A stretch of DNA of 64,000 bases, taken from NCBI GenBank assembly GCA_016183615.1, contig JACPEG010000041.1:1-64000 (forward strand). Direction: 5' to 3'. The first letter of the stretch is position 1, and every line of letters starts with the position of its first letter. Both the position numbers and the translations under genes were made by a program. The notes beneath the pieces are model-generated. The model did not search any database. It saw only the letters and a program-made list of their open reading frames with translations, and had not been told where the DNA came from. Shown piece by piece: positions 51,047 to 60,401 of the stretch. This stretch comes from Betaproteobacteria bacterium. GTDB taxonomy: Bacteria; Pseudomonadota; Gammaproteobacteria; Burkholderiales; UBA6910.

Positions 51047-52011
51047 TAATTCCGCGTCACCGCGAAACCGGCTAATTGTATCAGACAACGCTTGTAATCT
51101 GAATCCGCGACACCGGCAATTTCCGCGCAGGCCTGGCGCGATTCGGCCTCGGCCTGGCGCCGGGCGTAATCCAGGGCGCCGGTGTCGCGGATGGCGGCGA
51201 GCACCGGCTCGAAATCCTGCATCCCGCCCTGCTCGATGGCGCCGCGGATCACCGCTGCCTGCTCGCGGCTGCCGCTTTTCATGGCGAAGATCAGGGGCAG
51301 CGTGGGCTTGCCCTCGGCGAGATCGTCGCCCAGATTCTTCCCCGTTTCGTGATAGTCCCCGGAGTAGTCGAGCACGTCGTCGATGAGCTGGAACGCGGTG
51401 CCGAGATGCATGCCGTAGGCCGCCATGGCCTGCTCCCCGGCGGGCGAGGATTTGCCGAGAATCGCGCCGAGGCGGGTCGCGGCCTCGAACAGCTTGGCGG
51501 TCTTGTAGCGGATCACCTTCAGGTACCCCGACTCGTCGATACCGGCGTTGTGGCAGTTCATGAGCTGCATCACCTCGCCCTCGGCGATGATGTTGGTTGC
51601 CTCCGCCAGCACTTCCATCACCCGCATGCTCTTGACGCTCACCATCATCTGGAACGCCCGGGAATAGAGGAAGTCGCCCACCAGCACGCTGGCGGCGTTG
51701 CCGAACAGGGCGTTGGCGGTGGCGTGCCCGCGCCGCAGCTTCGACTCGTCCACCACGTCATCATGGAGCAGGGTCGCGGTATGGATGAACTCCACCACCG
51801 CCGCCAGCTCGTGATGGGCGGTTCCCCGATAGCCGAAGGCGCCGGCCGAGAGCAGCACCAGGGCCGGTCGCAGGCGCTTGCCGCCGCTGCCCACGATGTA
51901 CTCGGCCACCTGCCGGACCAGCACCACGTCGGAATGCAGGCGCCGGCGGATGACCTCATCCACCGCCTCCATGTCATGGGCGATGAAACCCCGGATTTGC
52001 TCGATCGACAC
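51043..52011 (-). CDS. ispB: Octaprenyl diphosphate synthase
   Basis: The 322-residue trans-prenyltransferase has both aspartate-rich motifs: LLHDDVVDES (D84, D85, D88) and FQLIDDVLDYSGD. It elongates farnesyl diphosphate with IPP to the side chain of ubiquinone-8 or menaquinone. GGKRLRP is the IPP-binding site. It is divergent from rplU with about 160 bases between, the standard betaproteobacterial arrangement. Confidence 0.96.
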   Translation of the reverse strand: MSIEQIRGFIAHDMEAVDEVIRRRLHSDVVLVRQVAEYIVGSGGKRLRPALVLLSAGAFGYRGTAHHELAAVVEFIHTATLLHDDVVDESKLRRGHATANALFGNAASVLVGDFLYSRAFQMMVSVKSMRVMEVLAEATNIIAEGEVMQLMNCHNAGIDESGYLKVIRYKTAKLFEAATRLGAILGKSSPAGEQAMAAYGMHLGTAFQLIDDVLDYSGDYHETGKNLGDDLAEGKPTLPLIFAMKSGSREQAAVIRGAIEQGGMQDFEPVLAAIRDTGALDYARRQAEAESRQACAEIAGVADSDYKRCLIQLAGFAVTRNY

Positions 52012-52106
52012 GCTTAAGCCGCGGAAAAAAAGGGAGAATGGTAGGAAGCGCGTCCCGGGGGTGTCAAGCCCTGAGTGCGCCGCCCCGCAAGGTTTCCGAC
52101 AATCCT

Positions 52107-52135
52107 TTGACCCATAAAGGCTATTTGGGTATAAT
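52107..52135 (+). promoter_or_regulatory. Promoter of rplU-rpmA
   Basis: TTGACC (52107-52112), exactly 17 bases, TATAAT (52130-52135), 38 bases before the rplU ATG. This is close to the sigma-70 consensus, as expected for ribosomal protein genes. Confidence 0.9.
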
Positions 52136-52172
52136 TCGCGGCTTTCCGTAACCCTGAAGTATGGAGTCTCCC

Positions 52173-52484
52173 ATGTACGCGGTCATAAAAACCGGCGGCA
52201 AGCAGTATCGGGTCAGCGCCGGCGAAAAACTGAAAATAGAACAGATACCGGCAGACATCGGCAGCGAAATCGTGCTCGAAGAGGTGCTCATGGTCGCCGA
52301 CGGCGACAAGGTCACCGCCGGCACCCCGCTGGTCGCCGGCGCCAAGGTGAAAGCCACGGTGCTTGCCCACGGTCGGGGCGAGAAGGTGCATATCTTCAAG
52401 CTGCGCCGGCGCAAGCACTACAAGAAGAGCCAGGGCCATCGCCAGAACTACACCGAGATCCGCATCGACGGCATTTCGGCCTGA
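52173..52484 (+). CDS. rplU: 50S ribosomal protein L21
   Basis: The product has 103 residues: [20 protein letters not shown] at the start and [24 protein letters not shown] at the end, both diagnostic of bL21. It binds 23S rRNA in the large subunit. ATG 52173 is the conserved start, although an in-frame ATG four codons earlier exists. rpmA follows after 18 bases. Confidence 0.98.
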   Translation: MYAVIKTGGKQYRVSAGEKLKIEQIPADIGSEIVLEEVLMVADGDKVTAGTPLVAGAKVKATVLAHGRGEKVHIFKLRRRKHYKKSQGHRQNYTEIRIDGISA

Positions 52485-52502
52485 CGCAACAGAGGTACAC
52501 AC

Positions 52503-52760
52503 ATGGCACATAAAAAAGCAGGCGGCAGTTCCCGCAACGGCCGCGATTCACAGGCAAAGCGCCTCGGCGTGAAGCGCTTCGGCGGCCAGCTGGTCTCGGC
52601 CGGAAGCATCCTGGTGCGCCAGCGCGGCACCCAGTTCCACCCGGGTGAAAACGTCGGCATTGGCCGGGATCACACGCTGTTCGCCAAGGTCGACGGCAAG
52701 GTGCAATTCGCGGTCAAGGGCCCGGCGGGCAACACGACTGTGAGCGTGCTTCCCGCGTAG
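52503..52760 (+). CDS. rpmA: 50S ribosomal protein L27
   Basis: The product has 85 residues: [20 protein letters not shown] at the start, then [23 protein letters not shown], the bL27 pattern. Its N-terminal tail reaches the peptidyl transferase centre. It needs no leader removal because it starts directly with AHKK. A terminator follows before obgE. Confidence 0.98.
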   Translation: MAHKKAGGSSRNGRDSQAKRLGVKRFGGQLVSAGSILVRQRGTQFHPGENVGIGRDHTLFAKVDGKVQFAVKGPAGNTTVSVLPA

Positions 52761-52782
52761 GGCCGTCCCGACATCCACAAGG

Positions 52783-53886
<1,104 letters not shown>

Positions 53887-53904
53887 GTCCAAACTGCCTG
53901 CCAG

Positions 53905-55023
53905 ATGAAATCAGTCATCGCCGACGCCCAGCGGCTCGTGGTCAAGGTCGGAAGCAGCCTGGTGACCAACCAGGGTCAGGGCCTCGACCACGACGCACTC
54001 GCCCGCTGGGCCGAGCAGATTACCCGGCTCAAGGAAACCGGGCGCCAGGTGGCGCTGGTTTCCTCGGGCGCCATCGCCGAGGGCATGCAGCGCCTCAACT
54101 GGAAGAAGCGGCCGAGCGCGGTCTACGAGCTGCAGGCCGCCGCCGCTGTGGGCCAGATGGGGCTGGTGCAGGCCTACGAGAGCTGCTTCCGCCGCCACGG
54201 GCTGCACGCCGCCCAGGTGCTGCTCACCCACGACGACCTCGCCGACCGCAAGCGCTATCTCAACGCCCGTTCCACCCTGCTCACGCTGCTCGGCATGAAC
54301 GTGGTGCCGGTCATCAACGAAAACGACACGGTGGTAACCGATGAGATCCAGTTCGGGGACAACGATACTCTGGCGGCGCTGGTGACCAACCTGGTCGAGG
54401 CCGACGCCCTCGTTATCCTCACGGATCAGAGCGGCCTGTACACGGCGGACCCGCGCAAGGACCCGGACGCGACCCTGGTCAGCGAAGCCCGGGCCGGCGA
54501 TCCCGGACTGGAGGTCATGGCCGGCGGCGCGGGCAGCACCCTTGCCAAGGGGGGGATGCTCACCAAGGTGCTGGCGGCGAAACGATCCGCCCGCAGTGGC
54601 GCCCATACCGTCATCGCCTGCGGGCGTGAGCCCGACGTGCTCACCCGGCTCGCCCAGGGTGAGGTCATCGGCACCCAGCTCAGCGCCGGGACCATGCCGC
54701 TCGCCGCCCGCAAGCAGTGGCTCGCGGATCACCTGCAGGTGCGGGGCCGGGTCGTGCTCGACAAGGGTGCAGTACGCGCGCTGAAGGTGGACGGCAAGAG
54801 CCTGCTGCCCATTGGCGTGGTGGAGGCAAGCGGGGAATTCGAGCGCGGCGAACTGGTGAGCTGCGTGGATCCCGAAGGCCGTGAAATCGCCCGCGGGCTG
54901 GTCAACTACGGCGCGGCGGAGACGCGGCGGATCCTGCGCCGCCCCAGCCAGGAAATCGAATCCATCCTCGGCTACGTGGACGAGCCCGAGCTCATCCACC
55001 GCGACAATTTGGTATTGCTATAG
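53905..55023 (+). CDS. proB: Glutamate 5-kinase
   Basis: The product has 372 residues: an amino-acid kinase domain ([46 protein letters not shown]) and a C-terminal PUA domain (about 280-370, [25 protein letters not shown]). It catalyses the first step of proline synthesis and is feedback inhibited by proline. It follows obgE by 18 bases, so the two are likely co-transcribed. The 111 bases after it carry a short repeat. Confidence 0.97.
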   Translation: MKSVIADAQRLVVKVGSSLVTNQGQGLDHDALARWAEQITRLKETGRQVALVSSGAIAEGMQRLNWKKRPSAVYELQAAAAVGQMGLVQAYESCFRRHGLHAAQVLLTHDDLADRKRYLNARSTLLTLLGMNVVPVINENDTVVTDEIQFGDNDTLAALVTNLVEADALVILTDQSGLYTADPRKDPDATLVSEARAGDPGLEVMAGGAGSTLAKGGMLTKVLAAKRSARSGAHTVIACGREPDVLTRLAQGEVIGTQLSAGTMPLAARKQWLADHLQVRGRVVLDKGAVRALKVDGKSLLPIGVVEASGEFERGELVSCVDPEGREIARGLVNYGAAETRRILRRPSQEIESILGYVDEPELIHRDNLVLL

Positions 55024-55043
55024 CAAAACCCAGTTGGGGCGAG

Positions 55044-55074
55044 GCTAACGTTTGCGGCAGCCAACGTTATGCCG
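55044..55074. repeat. GCTAACGTTTGC...GCCAACGT short repeat, copy 2
   Basis: Starts GCTAACGTTTGC and ends GCCAACGTTATGCCG, matching the copy at 18108 with only a few differences. It lies 20 bases after the proB stop, between proB and the convergent CNP1-like gene. Confidence 0.6.
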
Positions 55075-55134
55075 AGACCACAACCTGGTGCTGCTCTGAC
55101 CTCCGGCAGATTGCGCCCGCCGGCGCAAAGACCC

Positions 55135-55668
55135 TTAATCAGGGCTCTGGCCCCGGTTCGCCTGGGGATGAATGCCGGCCTTAAGGGCGTCGATCCCCTC
55201 TGTGGCCGAGCGGATGATCAGCTTGTCGGGGCAGAAGAAATCCGTATAGAGCATGAACTGGTGCTGGCTCTGGACCACTGCGCTTTCAATGCGCTCCCAG
55301 CGGGCACTGCGGGCCCTGGACCAGGTGTTGTCGGGGCGCCCGAAGGCGTAGAGCCGGCGCTCCCGGGTGGCGCAGCGTATGCCCTCGTAGGACACGTTGG
55401 TGGCGCCACCGGCGGTCTTGAGTACCAGCGTGTAACGGACCACGCCATCTTCACCCACGGTGAGAGAAGCTCCATCCACCAGGTACTGGTGCCGGGTGGT
55501 GGGACTCACATAGAAGGGAATCAGGTCTTCCGCCCTGGGATAGGCGGGAATGCGGGCCTCGACTTCCTTCCAGAGCTTGTTCTCCTCGTCGAAATCGGAA
55601 TCGAAGCTCGCCGCCTCGCACGCCAGCGCAGTGCCGGTGATCAGCGCGGCGAAGAGCCAGCGTTTCAT
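55135..55668 (-). CDS. CNP1-like exported protein
   Basis: The product has 177 residues with a signal peptide (MKRWLFAALITGTALACEA, cleavage near 20). DEENKLWKEVEARIPAYPRAEDLIPFYVSPTTRHQYLVDGASLTVGEDGVVRYTLVLKT and GIRC..RERRLYAFGR match the CNP1-like family, named for a neisserial protein. The function is unknown; the protein is predicted to be periplasmic. Its ATG overlaps the DUF3501 stop by four bases (ATGA), so it belongs to the rubrerythrin-cluster transcript. Confidence 0.85.
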   Translation of the reverse strand: MKRWLFAALITGTALACEAASFDSDFDEENKLWKEVEARIPAYPRAEDLIPFYVSPTTRHQYLVDGASLTVGEDGVVRYTLVLKTAGGATNVSYEGIRCATRERRLYAFGRPDNTWSRARSARWERIESAVVQSQHQFMLYTDFFCPDKLIIRSATEGIDALKAGIHPQANRGQSPD

Positions 55669-56255
55669 TCGCCGCTGAGGTCCTGAACCAGGGACTCGCG
55701 CAGCGCCGCGTCCACCGGATCGGCCACTGCCCGGTATTCTGGATGGTCGATCCCAATCGCCAGCAGCGCCCCGCGCTTCAGCGTGCTGGCCATTTGCGGA
55801 TTCAGTTCGAACCGCAGGAAGTGGACCGAGGAGGTCTTGACTTCGGTTTCCCGTTCCAGGTCCTCGTCGGCGATGGCATACACCGGTTCGAAGCCCTGCA
55901 CCCGCACCCAGGTCCGATCCTCGATCCCGAGCAGCAGCGACAGCATTCTGGCGCGCTCGGCCACGTCCGGATACTCGATCATCATGGTGGCCTTCCAATT
56001 GCTGCCGTCGGGCACCAGCGGATTGTAGGCGGCCAGCTCGTCGTCGATGCCCTCCTCCTCGAAGATGCGCTCGGCCCGCAGCATTTCCTGGATCTGGTAG
56101 CGGATGGTGAGCTCGTCCTCGAAAATGAGGGTGACATGGCCTCCGAGGTGCACCTTGCGGTGCTTCTTGTGGGCCATGATCCGGGCGCGGAAACGGGGCC
56201 GCGCCTTGGCGTAGGCTTCCAGGGTCATCAGGCTGTCGCGGGTGATTTGGGGCAT
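55665..56255 (-). CDS. DUF3501 family protein
   Basis: The product has 196 residues. It contains RARIMAHKKHRKVHLGGHVTLIFEDELTIRYQIQEMLRAERI and YNPLVPDGSNWKATMMIEYPD, typical of DUF3501, a soluble family without known activity. In betaproteobacteria it recurs beside rubrerythrin and an HdrD-like Fe-S protein, as here, which suggests a role in the same electron pathway (inference). A heptamer-phased repeat lies between it and the Fe-S protein gene. Confidence 0.87.
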   Translation of the reverse strand: MPQITRDSLMTLEAYAKARPRFRARIMAHKKHRKVHLGGHVTLIFEDELTIRYQIQEMLRAERIFEEEGIDDELAAYNPLVPDGSNWKATMMIEYPDVAERARMLSLLLGIEDRTWVRVQGFEPVYAIADEDLERETEVKTSSVHFLRFELNPQMASTLKRGALLAIGIDHPEYRAVADPVDAALRESLVQDLSGE

Positions 56256-56264
56256 ATGAGTTTG

Positions 56265-56355
56265 CGTAAACAGTAAACGGTAAACGGTGAACCGTAAAGC
56301 GCGGGATGCGTCATCTCCCCGAGAAACTCACTGCTCACTGTTCACCGTTCCCGCC
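56265..56355. repeat. Heptamer-phased inverted repeat (GTnAACG type), copy 5
   Basis: Left words: GTAAACA, GTAAACG, GTAAACG, GTGAACC, GTAAAGC. After a core of four GC-rich words come CACTGCT, CACTGTT and CACCGTT in seven-base phase. It separates two genes of what is probably one transcript, so it may also be a processing or pausing site. Confidence 0.85.
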
Positions 56356-56358
56356 TTT

Positions 56359-57687
56359 CTACAAGCCGTAGGCCATTCTGATCAACGTCAGCGGGTGCGC
56401 CTTTTTTGCCTTGGTTTCGCCGATGCCCTGCAGGATGTGGCGGCCGGCAATGGCACAATCGGAGCTCACGTAGTCGGGCTCCCCGGCGGCCATCTGTTTG
56501 AACACCGGCCTGCCGATCTTCATGGAATCGGCGAAATATTCGGCCTTCACGCCCCAGGTTCCATCGTGGCCGGAGCAGCGTTCCACGGTGTTCACCTTGG
56601 TTCCCGGCACCAGTTGCAGGAACTCCCGGGTCTTCTGGCCCATGTTCTGCACCCGCAGGTGGCAGGGAACGTGGTAGGACACGTTCCCGAGCGGCGTCGT
56701 GAAATCGGTCCTGAGCAGCCCGTCCCTGTGGCGCAGCACCAGGTATTCGAAGGGATCGAACATGGCCTCCGCCACCTGTTGCACGTCGGCATCGCCGGGG
56801 AACAACAGGGGCAGTTCCTGTTTGAACATGAGCGCGCAGGAAGGAATCGCAGCAAGAATGGCGTAGCCTTCGGCAGCCAGCGCCTTCAGGTGCGGGATGT
56901 TGGCGTTCTTCAGGCGCTCCACCGCCTCCAGGTCCCCGAGCTCCAGCTTGGGCATGCCGCAACAGGCCTCTTTTTCGACCAGCCGCGCCGGGATTTCGTT
57001 GTGCTCAAGGATCTTGAGGAGATCGTGGCCGATGCCCGGTTCGTTGTAATTCACGTAGCAGGTTGAATAGATCGCCACCTTGCCGGGGGTGTTCTTGCCG
57101 TCTCGAACGGGGAACCGCTCCCGCGGGTTCGAATTACCGCGGAACCGGGCGCTCGAATACTCGGGGAGCACCCGGTCCTTGTGGATCCCGAGCACGCGGT
57201 GCATCAGGCTGCGGGCCGCAGGGTTGCGATTGAGGCCGTTCACGGTCTGGGCCACGACCGGGATGGCCGCGAGTTTTCCCAGCGCATCGGTATTCGAAAG
57301 CAGCTTGTCGCGGAACTTGATCTCGCCCTTCCTGAACTTTACCGCCTTGGCGCGCAGCATCAGATGGGGAAAATCGATATTCAGCGGGTGGGGCGGAACG
57401 TACGGACACTTGGTCATGAAGCACATGTCGCAGAGATAGCACTGGTCCACCACGTTCCGGTACTTCGCCGGGTCAACCGCATCGAGCTCTCCGGTGGCGC
57501 TCGAGTCCACCAGGTCGAACAGCGTGGGGAACGCGTTACACAGATTGAAACAGCGCCGGCAGCCGTGGCACACGTCGAAAACCCGGTGCAGCTCTGCAGT
57601 GAGCCTCTCCTCATCGTAGAAGCCCGGATTTTTCCAGTCGACGGCGTGTCGACGGGGCGCTTCGAGGCTGCCTTCGCGGACGGTCAT
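56359..57687 (-). CDS. Heterodisulfide reductase/GlpC-like iron-sulfur protein
   Basis: The product has 442 residues. Two [4Fe-4S] ferredoxin motifs, CHGCRRCFNLC and CYLCDMCFMTKCP, are followed by two cysteine-rich domains. The first has CCGMPKLELG; the second has CSGHDGTWG, a CCG variant with Ser for the second Cys. The architecture is that of GlpC/HdrD electron carriers. It lies between rubrerythrin and DUF3501, so it is the probable electron donor to rubrerythrin (inference). The start ATG 57687 gives MTVREGSLEAPRRH. Confidence 0.88.
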   Translation of the reverse strand: MTVREGSLEAPRRHAVDWKNPGFYDEERLTAELHRVFDVCHGCRRCFNLCNAFPTLFDLVDSSATGELDAVDPAKYRNVVDQCYLCDMCFMTKCPYVPPHPLNIDFPHLMLRAKAVKFRKGEIKFRDKLLSNTDALGKLAAIPVVAQTVNGLNRNPAARSLMHRVLGIHKDRVLPEYSSARFRGNSNPRERFPVRDGKNTPGKVAIYSTCYVNYNEPGIGHDLLKILEHNEIPARLVEKEACCGMPKLELGDLEAVERLKNANIPHLKALAAEGYAILAAIPSCALMFKQELPLLFPGDADVQQVAEAMFDPFEYLVLRHRDGLLRTDFTTPLGNVSYHVPCHLRVQNMGQKTREFLQLVPGTKVNTVERCSGHDGTWGVKAEYFADSMKIGRPVFKQMAAGEPDYVSSDCAIAGRHILQGIGETKAKKAHPLTLIRMAYGL

Positions 57688-57712
57688 GAACGAATGGGGT
57701 ACGCGGCAAGCC

Positions 57713-57817
57713 GTGAGCGGGGAACCGTGAGCCGGGGGCGGAAGCCGGCGGGAAGCAGCCGGACGAGGCCACACCCGAGGAGCTGCCGCCCCCCGCTGCT
57801 CACCGCACCCCGCTCAG
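57713..57817. repeat. Heptamer-phased inverted repeat (GTGAGCG type)
   Basis: The left arm is GTGAGCG, GGGAACC, GTGAGCC. The right arm is TGCTCAC, CGCACCC, CGCTCAG. Both keep exact seven-base steps around a GC-rich core. It fills the gap between rubrerythrin and the Fe-S protein gene. It is the same design as the GTnAACG elements with a third word. Confidence 0.75.
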
Positions 57818-57823
57818 GGAAGG

Positions 57824-58243
57824 TCAGTCAGCCAGGACGTCCAGGGCCTTCTGGAAACGGTTGGCGTGGGAGCGCTCCGCCTTGGCCAGGGTCTCGAACC
57901 AGTCGGCGATCTCGTCGAAGCCCTCGCTCCGGGCGGTCTTGGCCATCCCCGGATACATGTCGGTGTATTCGTGGGTCTCGCCGGCGATCGCGGCCTTCAG
58001 GTTCTCACGGGTGGCGCCGAACGGCAGGCCGGTGGCCGGGTCGCCGCACTGCTCCAGGTACTCCAGGTGGCCGTGGGCGTGGCCGGTTTCCCCTTCGGCC
58101 GTGGAGCGAAATACGGCAGCCACGTCGTTCTGGCCCTCCACGTCCGCCTTCGCGGCGAAATACAGGTAACGCCGGTTGGCCTGGGACTCTCCGGCAAAAG
58201 CCGCCTTCAGGTTGTCGTGGGTCTTGGATCCTTTGAGTTGCAT
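57824..58243 (-). CDS. Rubrerythrin, short form without rubredoxin domain
   Basis: The product has 139 residues and only the four-helix diiron domain, with E in [11 protein letters not shown] in [19 protein letters not shown] and [10 protein letters not shown]. The C-terminal rubredoxin of classical rubrerythrin is missing, so an external donor is required; the Fe-S protein downstream is the obvious candidate. It reduces H2O2 to water. It has its own promoter with a palindromic operator about 90 bases upstream. Confidence 0.94.
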   Translation of the reverse strand: MQLKGSKTHDNLKAAFAGESQANRRYLYFAAKADVEGQNDVAAVFRSTAEGETGHAHGHLEYLEQCGDPATGLPFGATRENLKAAIAGETHEYTDMYPGMAKTARSEGFDEIADWFETLAKAERSHANRFQKALDVLAD

Positions 58244-58335
58244 GGCTTATCTCCTTCGCGGTCGCTGGAAACCATCCAGTTATTAAGGGTATTTGAGGAA
58301 AAGGCCCGGCTCAAGCCATGCCTCTCCCCAAGCAT

Positions 58336-58364
58336 GATTTAGACTAACTCTAAAACATTGCCAA
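58336..58364 (-). promoter_or_regulatory. Rubrerythrin promoter with palindromic operator
   Basis: On the minus strand TTGGCA (58359-58364), 17 bases, TAAATC (58336-58341). A perfect inverted repeat TTTAGA-N5-TCTAAA (58338-58354) covers the spacer and part of the -10, a position suited to repression. The form resembles peroxide-sensing PerR/Fur-family boxes, but I cannot assign the regulator. Confidence 0.6.
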
Positions 58365-58414
58365 AGTATATGAATACAGAAGGAACGTGTCAATCAGGCG
58401 AGGTGTCTCCCAGC

Positions 58415-59056
58415 TCAGTGGCTGAGCATGGCCTCGATCTCGGCGAAGGTGCGGGCAACTTCCGTGGTCTGGATCGGCACCCCCAGCTGCCGCGCGATCT
58501 GGGAGGCGGAGAAAATGCCGCGCACCAGGTGCGTGAACTTGGGCAGGCTCGGGTTCACGAGCAGGTCATTGGGATGCGGGGTTTCCACGTCCACCACCAG
58601 CGCGTGCTGGCGTCCGGACTTTCTCAGGGTGGAGATGATGTGGCCCACCTTGGCGCTCAGCACATCGTCCATGGTGAGCACCTCGAGCCGCTCCTGGGGC
58701 GTCATGATGTCCCGCACCAGGATATCGGAGCGCTTCACGCCCCGGTCCCGGATGTACTGCAATGGTTTCTCCCCGAGGATGTCGGTGGCGGTGATCAGCC
58801 CGAGCACCCGGTATTCCCAGTCCATCGCCAGCAGCAGCCGCACCCCGCGCTTGATCATCACCCGATTTGCGGTTTCGATGGTTTCTCCGGGATCGATGGT
58901 GGCCGCCGAAACCTGCTTGAGATCGGTCATGACCTCGACCGCCGGGCTGTCCAGCCGGATCCGCTCGGGCAGGTGCTGGGTGGGCCGGGCAAACGTGGCG
59001 CCAGGCTGAAGGGAGGCGGCTGGAAGCGGGGCATATTCGGTGAGTTTTCGAACCAT
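58415..59056 (-). CDS. CBS-domain protein
   Basis: The product has 213 residues. A CBS pair runs from about 40 (AVEVMTDLKQVSAATIDPGETIETANRVMIKRGVRLLLAMD) to about 205 (LVRDIMTPQERLEVLTMDDVLSAKVGHIISTLRKSGRQHALVVD). CBS pairs bind adenosyl nucleotides and act as energy or redox sensors. This one has no attached enzyme domain. It is upstream of rubrerythrin on the same strand, separated by the rubrerythrin promoter. Confidence 0.88.
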   Translation of the reverse strand: MVRKLTEYAPLPAASLQPGATFARPTQHLPERIRLDSPAVEVMTDLKQVSAATIDPGETIETANRVMIKRGVRLLLAMDWEYRVLGLITATDILGEKPLQYIRDRGVKRSDILVRDIMTPQERLEVLTMDDVLSAKVGHIISTLRKSGRQHALVVDVETPHPNDLLVNPSLPKFTHLVRGIFSASQIARQLGVPIQTTEVARTFAEIEAMLSH

Positions 59057-59162
59057 GGCTGGTCTCCTCTATTGTTCTGTCATCGCGGCATTGGGTACCC
59101 GATCTGATTCTGGTTCAAATATCAGGCCGCGACAAGCGCCAGTTGGTTCCCATCACCTCACC

Positions 59163-59777
59163 TCAGTTCGCAACCCGTTCTATGCGCTCCCGGATCGCCG
59201 CGTCTGCTCCCGGGCCAAACCGGCTCTTTTCCGGCTCGAAGCCGTCGCAAAAGGCGTAATCGAACCGCAGGTCCCTGAGCGCCAGCGCACCGATGACGCG
59301 GTTTTCGAAGGAGTGATCGTCGCCGTGGGGCGCGAGGGTCGGCCAGCCGTCGCCTCCCGGGTCCAGGATCGGGCCGAAAAAGATCATTCCGGGCTTGTTC
59401 CGGCAGCGCAGCGCGCAGGCCCCCGGGGTTCGGCCGGACATGAGCAGGAACTCGATGGTGCGGGAGAAGCGGTGATCGGGCTCCAGCACCAGGTCCACGG
59501 CGCCGGAAATCCCGCGGGCCTCCAGCGGATGGGCGATGCTCCTTGCTCCGCTCGCTTCGCGCCAGGCATCCACGTCTGTCGCGCCCAGCCGGCTCGGAAA
59601 AAACAGGTAGTTGAGCGGTGACACGGCGCGAATGGATTCCAGCACAGGCACGGAAAACGGCGGTGAATTGATCAGAATGCCACCGCCCTCACGATCGGCG
59701 AGGAGAAACGCCGCCGGCCGCGTGTCCCCGACGTAGTAGACGCTGCGGTCGAATAGCTCGATGAGCTTCAGCAACAA
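59163..59777 (-). CDS. Metallo-beta-lactamase-fold protein lacking the zinc ligands
   Basis: The product has 204 residues. The strand pattern and landmarks fit the MBL fold, but the metal positions are changed. The HxHxDH site reads PSRLGATDVDAW (61-72), the GHTPG turn reads GRTPG (115-119) and the expected GD reads GP (FFGPIL, 133-138). It is therefore unlikely to be a zinc hydrolase. The start is TTG 59777, seven bases after the rppH stop; no better start exists in frame. The partner or ligand is unknown. Confidence 0.68.
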   Translation of the reverse strand: MLLKLIELFDRSVYYVGDTRPAAFLLADREGGGILINSPPFSVPVLESIRAVSPLNYLFFPSRLGATDVDAWREASGARSIAHPLEARGISGAVDLVLEPDHRFSRTIEFLLMSGRTPGACALRCRNKPGMIFFGPILDPGGDGWPTLAPHGDDHSFENRVIGALALRDLRFDYAFCDGFEPEKSRFGPGADAAIRERIERVAN

Positions 59778-59783
59778 GCGCGT

Positions 59784-60344
59784 CTAGGCGTCGTGGCCTT
59801 CCGACTCGGGACTGTCCACCTGCTGATAGGGGTGGCGCACTCCCTCGCGGCGCCGGCGCGTGCCGCGCGCCCGGTGGTCCAGGAAGCGATGCAGCTCCTT
59901 GAGGGCCTGCTGGTAGACGTCGCGCTTGAATTCGATCACGGACTCCAGCGGAACCCAGTAATCGCTCCAGCGCCAGGCGTCGAATTCCGGATGGTCGCTG
60001 GCGCGCAGCTTCACGTCACAGTCACGCCCCACCAGCCGCAGCAGATACCAGATCTGCTTCTGCCCCCGGTAGCTGCCGCGCCATTCGCGCCGGATCCACT
60101 GGGAAGGCACATCGTAGCGCAGCCACTCCCGCGTCCGGCCCAGGATTCTCACGTGAGAGGCGGTCAGTCCCACCTCCTCCTTGAGTTCCCGGTACATGGC
60201 CTGCTCCGGGGTCTCCCCCGACTTGATGCCCCCTTGCGGGAACTGCCAGGAATCCTGCCTGATGCGCTTGCCCCAGAAGACCTCGTTTTTCGCGTTGACC
60301 AGCACGATTCCGACGTTGGGGCGATATCCATCCCGGTCGATCAT
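59784..60344 (-). CDS. rppH: RNA pyrophosphohydrolase
   Basis: The product has about 186 residues. The Nudix box [23 protein letters not shown] sits within the RppH framework ([58 protein letters not shown]). It removes pyrophosphate from 5' triphosphate mRNA ends to trigger decay. ATG 60344 gives the family start; two codons upstream also fit. It is divergent from the WD40 lipoprotein gene. Confidence 0.95.
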   Translation of the reverse strand: MIDRDGYRPNVGIVLVNAKNEVFWGKRIRQDSWQFPQGGIKSGETPEQAMYRELKEEVGLTASHVRILGRTREWLRYDVPSQWIRREWRGSYRGQKQIWYLLRLVGRDCDVKLRASDHPEFDAWRWSDYWVPLESVIEFKRDVYQQALKELHRFLDHRARGTRRRREGVRHPYQQVDSPESEGHDA

Positions 60345-60401
60345 GACCATCACCCGTCAAGTCAATATAATGATTGGAATTTTTTCACAAATTGCCAGAG
60401 A

